Shown: positions 21,736 through 33,100 of the stretch, piece by piece | Numbering within the stretch: the stretch's first letter is position 1 | How the letters are laid out: every line of letters starts with the position of its first letter | Source of the DNA: Ceraceosorus guamensis | Taxonomy: Eukaryota > Basidiomycota > Exobasidiomycetes > Ceraceosorales > Ceraceosoraceae | Direction of reading: 5' to 3' | Length of the DNA stretch: 43,546 nt | NCBI RefSeq assembly: GCF_003144195.1 | Contig: NW_020290114.1 | Location: 1-43,546 of the forward strand | Position numbers and translations under genes: made by a program | The notes under the pieces: model-generated | What the model saw: only the letters and a program-made list of their open reading frames with translations | Told to the model about the DNA's origin: nothing | The model's database searches: none

Positions 21736-22491
21736 TCTGCTTGAACGGCGGATGGATCGGCGACGGCAGACGGCAGACGGACGGTAGCAGCCAAACCTAC
21801 CAAGCACGCCTTGCTTCACAGAGCAATCGTCGCGGCACCTTTGACTGTCCACCTGCCAACAGTCGTGTGTAAGTGTACCGTACCGTGCACCGGCACGCGC
21901 TGAGTGCCGCTTTGCCACTGCTGCAATCGTGAACGCGAGGTCCACGTCCCACTTCGCGCAGAGAGAGCTGTGCTCAGGTCACAGCGTGCTGCCCATTTGA
22001 GGCTCTGCTCACTGTCACACCTGCCACTTCCTGCACCGCCACTCGTGTCTCGAGCGAGCGCTGCGCACTTCCGCCTTGCGTTATCCTCGCGCAGAGACGC
22101 GAATGCAATGGGCGACGAAGGGATCAATTCACTGATTAGCATGCAGCGCCCTCTCTCCGCAGTGCGGTGGCGTGGGGGACGGATGGTGTGGGCGTGGGCA
22201 TAACGAATACTCGGCGCAAGTACGCAAGACAGCAAAGCTCACGACTCTCGACCCTTCGCCACCGAAGAGACGCGATGAGGTGATGAGCTCAGGTCGACTT
22301 GCGAGGCCAGGCCAGGCCAATCCAACAGCCTCATCGCCGCCAAAGTGCTGGAGCAGCAGACAAGCGCCGCGGACCCGCACCTGTGCGGCCATTCACTAAT
22401 TACGAATGCTGAAGGCTTGTGCTATGGCGAGCATGAGATGTCCGCGGAAGATGTTGACAGGATCCCACTCGTGACGCGTCTTTGTGAGCGC

Positions 22492-22528
22492 TTCTTCTTC
22501 TTCTTCTTCATTCTTCTTCTTCTTCTTC
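22492..22528. repeat. (TTC) microsatellite
   Basis: TTC repeat with one interruption about 400 bases upstream of the dehydrogenase start, giving a strong pyrimidine strand. Confidence 0.88.
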
Positions 22529-22929
22529 CACACTTCGACATCGTGACGGAGAGGAAGAGAGAGGGAGGCGCGTGTGTATGCCGGGGACACACATTCACGA
22601 TTCTGCCAATCCCTTAATTCCTCCTGCACTGCACGCTGCATCGCGCGCAAAGCTTGCCCCCGCAACGTGTCGATCCGCGGACGTCCGAGAAGATCCTCGC
22701 GTGTTGCATCATATGCTGCCGCGTGATTTAGCGCCTGCGCACGTCCCCTCCACCGCGCCGCATGAAGCGGGCTTACACGGCACGACCCACGCTTTGCTTA
22801 GTGCAGGGCCCCCGCCCCCCTTCCACCCCAAGCGTACGTACATCACGGCTATCGCTCATCGCTTGCCATCAAACTTCTCACCTCACCACCCCCACACCAG
22901 CACGACACCGCCACTTCCCAACCCCCACG

Positions 22930-24413
22930 ATGAGCCTTCCCTCTGCTCCTACGGCCGCGCACACGCGCACCGACATACCATCCACCTCCCTCTTCTCGCT
23001 AGCGGGCAAGCAGGCCATCCTCACGGGTGCAACGCGAGGCATCGGCAAAGGTTGCGCCGTGGCATTAGCAGAAGCAGGAGCCAGCTGCTGCCTCGTTCTT
23101 CGTCCGACCACCTCGAGCAACGCAGACTCGCAGACGGGCACGCACTCGCACTCGCAGCAGCAGCAGCACGAAGCGCTTCGCGATCTGCCCACTGATCAAG
23201 GTCAGAGACACTGCGTCGTGTATGCGGACTTGGCAGATTCGCACAGCGTCAAGGGCGTCTTCGAAGCGGCGCTCAAGAAGGATGAAGTTCGAGGAAAGGT
23301 GGATATTCTGGTCAATGTGGGAGGCATCCAGAGGCGAAATGAGGCCGTCGACTTTGCAGAGGAGGATTGGGACGAGGTGAGCAGGTGGCGGTAGCGAGTA
23401 CGAGTGCGAGTGCGAACTTTGGAGGAGCGCGTGTCTTGCTCAATTCGCGCAAAACCCTGCTCTGCTCTGCTCTGCTCTGCTCTGGCAGGTCATCAATGTC
23501 AACCTCAAGACGGTGTGGCTTCTCAGTCAACAAGCTGGAAAGCACTTTCTCTCTCGCCCAGGTGGCGGCAAAATCATCAACTTTGGTTCGCTGCTCACAT
23601 TTCAAGGCGGTATATGCGTGAGTGGCGCTGGTGGCGGGAGTATTGCAGCTAGCAGAGGTGCCTCTGCTCACTGAGAGGCCAATCATCGAAACAGATTCCA
23701 GCGTACGCCTCCTCCAAGGTGAGACCTTTGCTCTCGAGTAGCCGCCCCACCCCGCATGTATGCGCTCCTACCCTTCCCTCTCTCTCCCGCACGACAGGGA
23801 GCAGTAGGACAACTTACCAAGGCGCTATCGAATGAGTGGGCAACGCACAGTGTTCAGGTGAATGCTATCGCGTGAGTGTCCCGCCCAGCATGCACGTCTC
23901 ATCAATCCACCACCCCGCATCTCGACTGACAACGCTCCTGATGGCTGCAGTCCAGGATACATTTCCACTGATATGGTGAGAAGTGTGACACGACCCGATC
24001 GGCAAGATACGTGCTCGTGCGCCCCCGCTCATCTGCCCCAGCAACTCGCGATCGCACTGGCTCTGCAGACGGAGAAGCTGCAACAGGATCCTGTCAGGGA
24101 GAGGCAAATCTCGGAGCGCATTCCTGCGGGCAGGTGGGGCACTCCAAGAGACTTTGCAGGTCCGATAGGTGAGAGATGGTTGATGATAAGCGATCGTGGT
24201 CCGAGTCATTGATGCGCGGGGCCCAACCGCACGAACAGTATTTTTGGCCAGCGAGGCGAGCGCCTATGTGACTGGTGAAATCCTCGTGGTGGATGGGGTG
24301 AGTGCTGTGAACCGTTTTTCGCGGTGTAGAGATGGACTGCGCAGTGGCAAGTCTGATTGACCCCTGCCTCTTTCCCCCACCCGCGCGTCGATCAGGGCTG
24401 GATGGCGCGCTGA
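22930..24413 (+). CDS. KduD-like short-chain dehydrogenase/reductase
   Basis: NAD(P)-dependent oxidoreductase of 291 residues, closest in pattern to 2-deoxy-D-gluconate 3-dehydrogenase / KduD (oxidation of a keto-deoxy sugar acid). Eight exons: 22930-23376, 23489-23617, 23695-23718, 23798-23871, 23951-23975, 24069-24168, 24239-24297, 24396-24413; every intron starts GTGAG and all phases join. Seen: nucleotide loop TGATRGIGKG (32-41), NVGG in place of the usual NNAG/NAGG, catalytic Ser183 in NFGSLLTFQGG, catalytic Tyr196 and Lys200 in YASSK, PGYISTDM after strand 6, and the KduD-type ends RIPAGRWGTP and VVDGGWMAR. An acidic N-terminal extension of about 20 residues has a His/Gln-rich loop at 75-85. 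The acceptor of exon 6 was chosen at 24068 because it gives the family spacing (STDM-TEKL); one at 24044 would add eight residues in frame. No uronate pathway neighbours. Confidence 0.93.
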
Positions 24414-25796
24414 GCTTTGCAAGCTGTGCCGTCTCGATCAAAAATCGAGTCGCATCATCGACGCTTTGCTGCCGAGGTGCGAGTATTGCCATCAGCCAAG
24501 AGGAAAGAGAGAGAGAGAGAGTCATCAAATGAGCTGATGAATCTACAAATACTTTGTGAGCTCTTATTGACGCCCCCCCCCACAAATCCGATGCGTCGCT
24601 CGTATTTGATGACGATGATGTTGGGCGGAGCTGGAGAAATCGGGGTCAATCTGATGTCGTGCATGCGAGCCCCCCGCACTGCTGACTCGCGCTCCTGGAT
24701 TCGAAATGTCGGCAAAGTGATCGCAAGGGAATACGTCAGGTGTGTGTGTGTGTGCTCGTATTCGATGGATCAGATTTTGCGATGCACGGCGATTCGACGG
24801 CATCACGAGCAAAGTGGACGTGACTGCATGGCGAGCCACGCTACATACGTGCAATGCTGACTGACGCCTGTACCTGACCGTGAAGCGTACCATTCATCTG
24901 ACAACCAGGACACTCATTTCGCTATAGATCCGACAGCGGCACGGCACTCGACTCTTGCATGTGCGATAGCTGCACAGCCTCAGCCTCAAACTGCGCCCCC
25001 CCCCCCGCGCTCGGCCTCTTTGCCAAAGAATTAAAGATCTGATAAGCATCGTCTCCGCGCGTCAGTCTGGCCGCCGGCATCTGCATGGTCAGCATGCATA
25101 GCCTTACTCGATCGAGTCAGGCGCGCGCGCGCGTGCATGGATGCGAGTCTTTTAATTGCCGTGCGCAGTCACAGTCGTCAGTACGGTATCGCCGGAGCTC
25201 GCTCTTGCCTGTTGCCGATCGGAATTTGCAGCAATCGTGAATCGTGAATCAGAATGGCGCGCAGTGTATGCGTGCGTGCGTGCACGCGTGCACGCATCCA
25301 ATCCATTCTGTTGCGAATGTCAGCTGACTTGCTCGGAGGCGAACTCACACTTGCACATTACACACCAACAAACATTCATTACTCCCGCTGCTCTGAAGAG
25401 GTCCACATCATCAGACACCACCATCACCTTGTCTGCGATACGACCTGCAGACCATGCCCCCATCCCCTTACTCGCGCCTCTCTCCTCGACGCACACGCTT
25501 CATACTGAAGCGCCCCTCGACCTTTTCCTTCCCACGAGGAGGTATTTCCCTCGCACTGCTTGCTGTCGTCGATCACTCCAGATCGCTTCCTGTACCGCGC
25601 TCACTTCAATTCGCCTTGATCATCATCCTCAGCGGCGCCCCCATCACGAAGGGCAATTTTCTGCAATCGCTGCACGCCTCTCCCCAAATCGCTAGTGTCC
25701 TCGTTCCAATCAAGGTGACTCGGCAAGCTTGGAGCGAGCGCAAGCACGCAAGCATCAAGGAACCTCCCATCCTACCCCACCATCTACAATCACGAC
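24414..25796. other. Intergenic
   Basis: 1.4 kb with no supported gene. Contains poly-C runs, a short GT repeat at 24740-24754 and tandem AATCGTG heptamers at 25233-25246. The last 400 bases are rich in CA and CT and are the probable leader of the next gene. Confidence 0.55.
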
Positions 25797-27501
25797 ATGA
25801 CGAATGAAAAGGCGCCGCCCATTTTCAAGTCGAGCGTTGCGCGCATACCTGAGCTGGATGAGGGAGCTGCGGAAGCCTTTCGCGCGGCGGGCATACCGCT
25901 CTCCGACTGTCTCAGCTGCGCCTCTAATTGCGATGATCCTGCTGATGCGCCCTCTGCAGAGTCGTCGTCGGATATCGCGCCCAAGTTGCTGAAAGCGTGG
26001 TCGAAGCAGAGCATAGACACGACGAGCGACTTGCTGGGATCCAACAAGCCCTTTGCGAGTCATTTGCTGGTCAGCACCAACAAGAAGGATTGGCAGCACG
26101 ATGCGGCAGAGGAGGAGGAGGGGAAGGGCGTGCTGGGATTGCTGAGCAGGTGCAAGTGGGACGAAGGCGCTTCGGAGAGTGCAGCAGCGGCAGCAACAGC
26201 GTCAAGGGGCGCACAAAACGCCAAGTCGTCGGGCTGGAAGAGTCGGCTCGGTTTGGGCAATGCGTCGAGGAGAACAGCAGCGCAGGGTGAGGGAGATGGG
26301 CAGCGCGCATCCAAGGCGTTACCGGCAAGCGTATGGACCACGACGACGAAGACTGAGCAGCGGCAGGGACGGAAAGACGCACCAAAAAGACACGTGACCA
26401 CCGCTTGTTCCAGCATCAGCACTTCGACGGAGCAAGGCTGGGAGAGCATCATGCGTTTCCCAGATTGGACCTTGGTGGATGGAGTGCCTTCCACTTCAGC
26501 CCTCGCTCGACTCAAAGACAGCCACAACACTGCTTCGAGCAGCAGCAGCAGCAGCAGCAGCAGCAGAGCACAAGCGACCATGCAGCTCATCTACACTCGA
26601 TGGTTGAGCTCCACGCCCAGTTGGACCTCGCGCCAGCAACAAGAATGGCGGGATCTGCGCATCAAATCTCAAAGATGGGTGATGCCTTTTAGAGCTGTGG
26701 TGCTGCTCTGTTCGCACAAGAAGAGGGATGTGAGGTGCTCGCTGGCTGCAGAGATGCTCAGCCAACATTTCCAGACGCTGGCCGATGAAAAGGGTTGGAA
26801 GGTGGATATGAGGGCGGATGAGGTGGGACTTGGTGGTGGTGGTGGTGGTGGTCGTCGTCGGACGAGAGAGGAGGAGATGAGCGAGACGGTGCTGCAGCTG
26901 GCGCCGGATGGGGTGAGGGAAGGTCGAGGTTGGGGATACGTGGATGAGATGTTGGGGGAGCAGCAGCAGGAGGAACAAGTGCGAGCGTGGAGAAGAAGGG
27001 CTGCAAAGGGAGATGATGAGCTGCCTGGGAGATCAGCGCTGGGCAAGCAAGAGCGAGAGCGAGATGATGATGATGATGATGATGATGATGGCACGGGCAC
27101 GCTAGGACTCTTCTTTTGCAGTCACATCGGTGAGTGGGATTCGTGCGGCGCGAGCGCGCCGGCAACTCGCAGACTCGTCGTCGCTCATGCGCGCATTCGA
27201 ACCTCACCTAGGCGGCCACAAATTCTCTGGAAACGTCATCATCTACTTTCCGAACGGCGCGGGCGTGTGGTACGGCCGCATAGATCCTACGACGCTCAAA
27301 GATGCAAGACTGGTGTTCGAAGAGACGATCGAGCGTGGTAACGTGGTGGGAAGATTCTTGAGGGGCGGCATGAATCTCGTCAGGCAGCGCGATGACGAGC
27401 AGGAAGAGCAGATGCATTCTGACAGAGGACACGCACAGGCCAACGACGATGCGACAATCCACGCGCCTTGCGCAAAGGGAGCAGGTATATTGGCTTGGTG
27501 A
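25797..27501 (+). CDS. AIM32: AIM32/APD1-family [2Fe-2S] protein (sucrase/ferredoxin-like)
   Basis: Thioredoxin-fold protein of 540 residues; exons 25797-27129 and 27212-27501, intron 82 bp. Yeast Aim32 is mitochondrial and Apd1 cytosolic; members bind a [2Fe-2S] cluster through two Cys and two His. The four expected ligands are present: Cys305 and Cys314 (C-x8-C in LLCSHKKRDVRC) and His443 and His447 (H-x3-H in SHIGGHKF). Also typical are FPDWTLVDG, NVIIYFPNGAGVWYGRIDP and the N-terminal C38-x2-C41-x3-C45 cluster. Low-complexity insertions: poly-Ser from AGC codons (about 245-256), poly-Gly (about 345-351) and poly-Asp (about 423-431). The intron falls inside the HIGGH motif, after the first base of Gly445. 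The N-terminus is not an obvious mitochondrial presequence, so location is uncertain. Aim32 has been tied to redox control of mitochondrial import. Confidence 0.87.
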
Positions 27502-28010
27502 TCTGTCGTGGTTGCTTCTCCATTAACTGTCAAGACGGGTTCGTGTCCCTTGTCCTTGGCCCTGCAAATGTACGCACACCGCCCTTGCGCCCTTGAACGC
27601 GGCGGTGATTCCATGATGGATCATCCCCACCATTCGCCAACCAATCGTCAATGCTGTGCTGAATGCTGCCGTGTGTTGGTCATCACATTGCTATTCTATG
27701 ATTCACGATTCACAATTATGTATTCAAGATTCGGACTGACCACGAACCTTGCTTGCTCCTGGGCATGAGTCACGTGACTAGAAAGCCGTGGAGAGCTGGC
27801 GCAGAGCCTTTTGCACCCGCGATCCTGCGCATGAATGCGTGCGCCTGCCTTGCTCGGACTCGAGACTGAAGTTGCTCCTTCCACAGACACTCCAACTACC
27901 ACCGCCGCCCACCGCCCACCACCACCACCATCTCGAGATACTCACACTGACAACAAAATCACACACGACAGCACCTCACTCCCCACCCTTCGCGCGCACA
28001 TCTCCCAGCC
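27502..28010. other. Intergenic, promoter of the STEEP1 homologue
   Basis: About 500 bases without a gene. Contains a GATTCACGATTCACAATT element at 27700-27716, GTCACGTGAC at 27769-27778 (palindromic E-box-like) and a CCACC-rich leader before the next ATG. Confidence 0.55.
27769..27778. promoter_or_regulatory. GTCACGTGAC palindrome
   Basis: A perfect ten-base palindrome with a CACGTG core, the site type bound by bHLH factors such as Cbf1/Pho4, about 230 bases upstream of the STEEP1-like start. Binding is inferred from sequence only. Confidence 0.4.
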
Positions 28011-28612
28011 ATGCCCAAGATCATCTCGCGCTCCGTCATTTCCGCCTCGGCGCCCGACGACACCTTTCTGCCCTCCTCCCTGAAATCCTACTACTGTCTT
28101 TGCGGAGAGTTTATCCTCGTGCTGGATGGAGATCTGCGATCTTGTCCCACGCGTCCATTGGACGGCTCGTACTGCCTCAATGTCAACAGCACGACCGATT
28201 CCAATGGACGTCTACGCAATGGTCGCACCTTCAAAGTCAACGCTCGACAAGCGGGTGCGGTACTGCTTCGAAGGGCGGATCCGAACGCTGCCGGGAATGT
28301 CGATGCGATGGAGGAGGAGGATGCGGAGGAACTTAGACAGACGGGAGGCAAGGCGCCCGAGAGTCCTGTTGTGGAGAGGCAGTACAGGTTCGAATGTCCC
28401 AGATGCTCCTTGTGCGTGGGCTACGAGAATACACCTCCTCCGCTCAAGAGCGGCAGGTTCACCTACATCCTCAAGGGCGCCCTGAGGTGAGTGCACGCAT
28501 CTGTGCGCCTCAGAGTGCCCGGCACGAGCAGCAGGAGCTCACTCGAGTGATCATGCTCATACGCAGCGACGTGCAAGGTCGTCCACCCAAGGATGCGCTG
28601 CTGGACGAATGA
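28011..28612 (+). CDS. STEEP1: STEEP1 (CXorf56/UPF0428) homologue
   Basis: 173 residues; exons 28011-28486 and 28567-28612, intron 80 bp. Opens MPKIISRSVISAS, nearly the family signature start, followed by YYCLCGEF (27-34) and, near the end, YRFECPRCSLCVGYE (C129, C132, C135), which together look like a zinc-binding pair of Cys clusters; the domain ends with the usual FTYILKGAL. An acidic loop (MEEEDAEEL, about 100-108) is inserted before the second cluster. Human STEEP1 promotes membrane curvature and ER exit of STING; fungi generally lack STING, so the role here must be an older one, possibly in ER-to-Golgi traffic or in nuclear RNA complexes. Assignment is from motif recall and is good. 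Confidence 0.86.
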
Positions 28613-29502
28613 ATGAGCAAGCGCGGGTGCCAACATCTCTCCTGACGCGCGCCATCCCAAAGCCGGAGCGGGCGTCCAGAGCACGTGGGAGGAATAGCAG
28701 GCGTCTGTTCTTGTGGTGGGTGCGGCGCACTGACAAGTCAGACGATGCTCGGTGGCAGCGCCATGGGGCACAAACAAAGGCTCGCTGCTTACAGAAGGCT
28801 GCATCTTGCAGGTGGCCAAGACCGCATCGTCGGTTCCGTGTTCCGCTCATGACCGAGCATTTTTTCATTTCTGGGACACGGTCGTGCTCTCTTGCAGACG
28901 CGCACAAAGGTCTATGTAGCGCCACAAGCGAATGGAGAGTGTGATCGCCTCCGCCTTCTCCGGGCCGTTGCGCAGCAGGTGGCGGTGGACGGTGACTGTC
29001 CTTGCGCCCCCAACGACACGAAGCTTCGTTGCCACAGCGCGCTAGCAATCCAATTCACCGAGCAAGGGGATCTGTGATCGAAAACGACCCTCGCGCCCCA
29101 TGTGTTCCGCGTGTTCCGGTGGCACAGGGAGCAAGCACCCTTGACCGCTAGATCAAACGCCGCAGACATATTTCTTGCGCGCTTCAGCTTTCTTCTTCTT
29201 GGGCGAGTGGTATGGTACATCTGACGCATCGATCCTGGCGGGCCGACATGCAAGTGGCAAACACAAGCGCACCCTCTTGTGAAAGGTATATGAGCAGCGC
29301 AAGAAGCATTTAAACTTAAAGCTTCCGCTCTCTTTATACGACTGCTCTGTACGCTCCAGCGGAGGAAGCTTGCTTCGATTGACGAGCAAATGGCCCCCAC
29401 ACAACAAAATAAACGCACACACAAACACGCGTGCGCGCAAACACACCGGCTTCAGTGCGCCGACGAACGCCATGCACGGCGCTCGAGGTCTGGCTCGGCG
29501 GC
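28613..29502. other. Intergenic
   Basis: About 890 bases with only short, unsupported frames on both strands. AT-richer patch at 29300-29340 (TTTAAACTTAAAG, TTTATAC) may be the core promoter of the next gene. Confidence 0.5.
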
Positions 29503-30124
29503 ATGTTGATGGCGTGTATGGCCGCCTCGGCTGCCCCACAGCTGCTCGGAGAGAGGCGCTTCTCGCGCCTCTTGATGGTGAGTGCATCGCGCCGCCGACA
29601 GTGCTAGCCTCGGCTCACGGTGTAGCCCCTTCGCTCTGCAGCTTCGTGGATGCTCGTTCAGCTGTCTGGTATCGGATTTTCGCAAGCTTCACCCGCCCGA
29701 AGGCTCGGCCGAGCTCTCTTCCAATGACGGGCGGCATTTCGACTTGGATGCACCATCGCCAGACCGCTCGATCTCCATGCAACGAGCAGTGCGCAACAAG
29801 CATGGAATTTGGACCGTCCCTTTGGCCGACGGCAAGAGCACCAACGTACACCCGTCTCAAATCGCTGGCATCCTGTTGCATCCCGACCGCGTCTTTCCTG
29901 ACTACAAGCATCCGAGCACCGGACCGCTCTATAAACACGGCGAGCTCCTCGCCATCGATCACGGCGATGGCTCGTGGACAGCATTTCAGCACGACAAGAC
30001 GCCTTACAAAGTCTCCAAGAAGCGTCTAGAGAGAGCGCTGAGATTACATCCATGGGCGCGACGCGCGACTTCAAGGCGCGTCTCGCCGCCGAGACTCGAT
30101 GGGCATGGCTTGAATGGGCATTGA
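29503..30124 (+). CDS. Small protein of unknown function
   Basis: Proposed 185-residue protein; exons 29503-29577 and 29642-30124 with a 64-bp GTGAGT...CTGCAG intron that joins in phase 0. No family was recognised. The N-terminus (MLMACMAASAAPQLLGERRF) is short on acidic residues and carries Arg, so a mitochondrial presequence or a weak signal is possible. The middle is well structured in appearance (GIWTVPLADGKSTNVHPSQI, then GELLAIDHGDGSWTAFQHD), the C-terminus is basic (KVSKKRLERALRLHPWARR). The other two frames are closed soon after the splice, which supports this one. Alternative starts inside exon 1 (three ATGs) cannot be separated. The stop lies 62 bases from the end of the converging peroxiredoxin gene. 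Confidence 0.5.
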
Positions 30125-30185
30125 ATGTCGATACAATTCTAAGCGGTGCAGATGGGCATACACGTCGGGAAGCAAAGCGAAGCGA

Positions 30186-33100
30186 TCAAGGAGCACCAAA
30201 TGTTCCGGTGCTTTGAATGCTCGCGACGCTGGGTCTGCGATCTTCAGGTGAGGCGAGAGCGTTTGAATCTCGAGTGTGTTTTTGCATGCTGGTCGCGCTG
30301 CCGTTCCGGCTGTGCTTGCCAGCTTTCAGCGAAGAGAGCTCCCCTACGCCATCTTCGCTCTCCTGCCAAGACTCGTCGTCGTCGGAGGCGTCCAGAAAGC
30401 TCTCTGGACGGTCCATCGGGCTCGCACTCTTGGTGCTCGGCGCGCTGCGGTCGCTGGTGGAGTGTCGCATTGCAGAATCTTTCCACGAGGCTTCGCTTTG
30501 ATTGGGGGATTTCAAGACGCTCGCAAAGGGATGACTGGCCCAGCCCGTTGCGGCCGCAGCTCTTTCCTCCTCCTCTTTTGCATTTGCTTCGCTGCTGCCC
30601 GAGGAAGGAAGCGGTGGCGGTGGCGGTGGTATGCTCGGCGGACTACGCTGCCGAGTGTTGCTGCCCGTGCTCCACAGGGAAGACTTGGCGATCAATTGTG
30701 GCGTGCCGCTCAAGCTTGGCGATTGGCTCTGACTCTGACTCTGGCTCGGTCTTCTAGAGTGGCTGGGCGTACCGGTAGGCGTGTGATCCAGCGGCGTCTT
30801 GAAACCGCCGCCATCCGATGCAGTCGAGGCTGCCCCTCCAAAGGACGTCCAGGCAGCCTCGGAGCTGCTGTCGGTCGACCCTGTAGGGATGCGACGATGA
30901 GGTGCTTGCCGTTGCCGCGCGACATTCTTCTTGACGCCTGGCGGAGAAGCGCGAGACTGCTCCTCCAACATACGTCCAAAGAGCGGCGAAATCATTTGTC
31001 GCTGCTGCGCATCACCCGCAAGCGCCGCGTCGCTAGTGCTATCGCGACTAGCTGGTCTGGACGAGGCACGCTGAGGGATGGGTGGCGTGGCGTGTTCCGT
31101 GCCTGCCGATGACGCAGAGTCGTGCCGTTTGTGGGATGTGGAGTCGTTTTCCTCGCTTTGCGATTCCTGTTGCGCTGTTCCCTTCTGCTGACCCGCCAAG
31201 GCGCTAGATCGTCGACGATTTTGAGCGCTTTCGCTGGCCGCTTGCAGCGCTGCCGTTAGTGGATTGTTGAAGCCGCCGGTTCCTTTTGGTTTGCTACGCG
31301 CAACCTCTTGTGGTCCCGCGTTGTCCAGCTCCTCCACGAGGCCACCGAACATACCTGGGCCGCCGGTAATGGAGCTGCCAGGACTCAGTTTAGAGGAGCC
31401 AAATGCGGGAGGAGGTGCCTGACCTTGTGGCGTCGTTGGTCTCGAGGCGTGCGGCTCTTTGGGTCCGACGAGGTCAACTTCGCCATCTTCGTTGACTCTA
31501 ATGTACTCTTCCGACTCGTCGACATCGTCTTCGATCGTCGAACGTCTCGAAGCCGTCGAGCCTGCATCGTCCGCCGCTTCGTCTTGCGGCACATCGGCAG
31601 GAGCAGGACGTCCATTGGAAAGGTCCAATGTACGCCTCTTGGCTGGGGTTCGCCTTAGACTCGTACGTGAAGCTGGGGATTTGGGCTGTTGTGAAGAAAT
31701 ACTCCGCATCATTGCACTAGTAAGAGGCGAATCACCGCTAGTGGAGGCGGCCACTGTCGCTGCTGCTGCTGCTGCTGCTGCGGCGGCGGCGTTTTCGTCC
31801 GTACTTGCGACGTCAGAGAACCGAGGAGGATCGCTGAGCTGCATGCCTCTTGCCGGAATGGAACGACTTGTCGGCGACCTTCCACCGTTTACGCTCGGCG
31901 GGGCTGCAGGTGAGCCCACCACGGGGCCTGCGATGTCGCTAGCAGTCTCAAAGCTGCTCGGCGATTCAGTGGACTCGCGAGCAGGGGCGCGCGGCGAGGA
32001 CAGCGCATCTACCAACCGACGCCCGGACGACGTCGTGGGCGTCATACCGCCTCCGGGCGGGATCTGCGAGCCAACACCGGTGCTGCGCAAATGGGGCGAC
32101 GGTGACGACGAAGCGCTTTCGGTCTTTGTCCAGCCGACGGGAAGAGGAGGCACAACGTCCTGCGTGCCAAACCTCTCTTCTTGCTTCTTCATCACCACCT
32201 CGTTTTGCAATCGCGCGCTGGACCGTTTCGACCTGAGAGAGCGGGTATGACCAGTGTCGGACGAGCGGGACGTCGCGCCGGCCGGCGAGTGGTGCGTCCA
32301 GCTAGAGTCTGGGTCGTGCACCACACTCGAGGCGCCGTCCCGCGTCGTGCTAGCACCGTCGTACACGCTCACAGCGTCATCTACCTCACCAAACTCTTCC
32401 TCTTGGGTATCTATGTTGGCATAAGTAGGGGGTATGGCAGGTGCATCGCCGCGCGCACGCGGCTTTCTTGCAGCCAGCATGGCAGCAGCAGCCGACTTGA
32501 GCTTGTTTCGTGTCGAGGATTTGGAGCGGATCGAGGCGCTGCTGCTCGCAGTCTTGCCCTGTGCTGCTTCCTCCTCCACCGCCTCGCTTGCTTGCGCGGA
32601 CTGCTTTTGTTTTCGGAAGCGAGAAGAAAAGGTACCGGTGGCCGGCGAAGCAACTAGAGGCTCTTCGCCCGCCGCCACGGGTTCCGACGCGCTCGGTCTC
32701 GATAGCTTGAACAGCGAAGCCAGAGGTGGAGGCTCATTGTCCGCGCTTGAAAGTTGTGAGATAAAGTGCTTGAATCCAAAAGCGCCCATGGAGTTGAGAG
32801 ACGAAAGTGACTCGCTCTCGGAATTGTTGCGGGCAATCGGCGGTCTCTCTGATGCAGCAGAAGGGGGAGGCTTTGGCTGTCGGGGTTTGTACTGGTTGCT
32901 GGGAATGAAGCTACTGCCTCCTCGACTAATTGGGCGATATATGGCAACTGACGAAGATCCTGTATCGGAGTTGCTATCGACGGCTGCCAGGGCATTATCC
33001 TCCCCGTGTGCGAGCAGCTGTTCCTGCTCCTCCTCGGCATGCGATGGCGGCGCTACAGCTTCGGCGACTTGGTCAGGCGGCGACATGTACCGGCTGAGAT

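Larger units (their letters stand above)
21421..22929. other. Divergent promoter region
   Basis: Between the start codons of the repeat protein (leftward) and the dehydrogenase (rightward). Holds pyrimidine-rich leaders and three simple repeats listed separately. No further gene supported: the minus-strand frame running 21163-21945 is exon 1 plus its open leader. Confidence 0.6.

Noticed and set aside
21421-21945. Minus-strand extension upstream of the repeat-protein start with very hydrophobic sequence
   Set aside because: The hydrophobic run comes from a pyrimidine-rich leader read as Phe/Leu/Ser, followed upstream by the CACAC array; treated as untranslated.
28380-28395. GGTTCGAAT resembling a tRNA T-loop
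   Set aside because: It is inside the STEEP1-like coding exon (QYRFECP) and has no tRNA fold around it.
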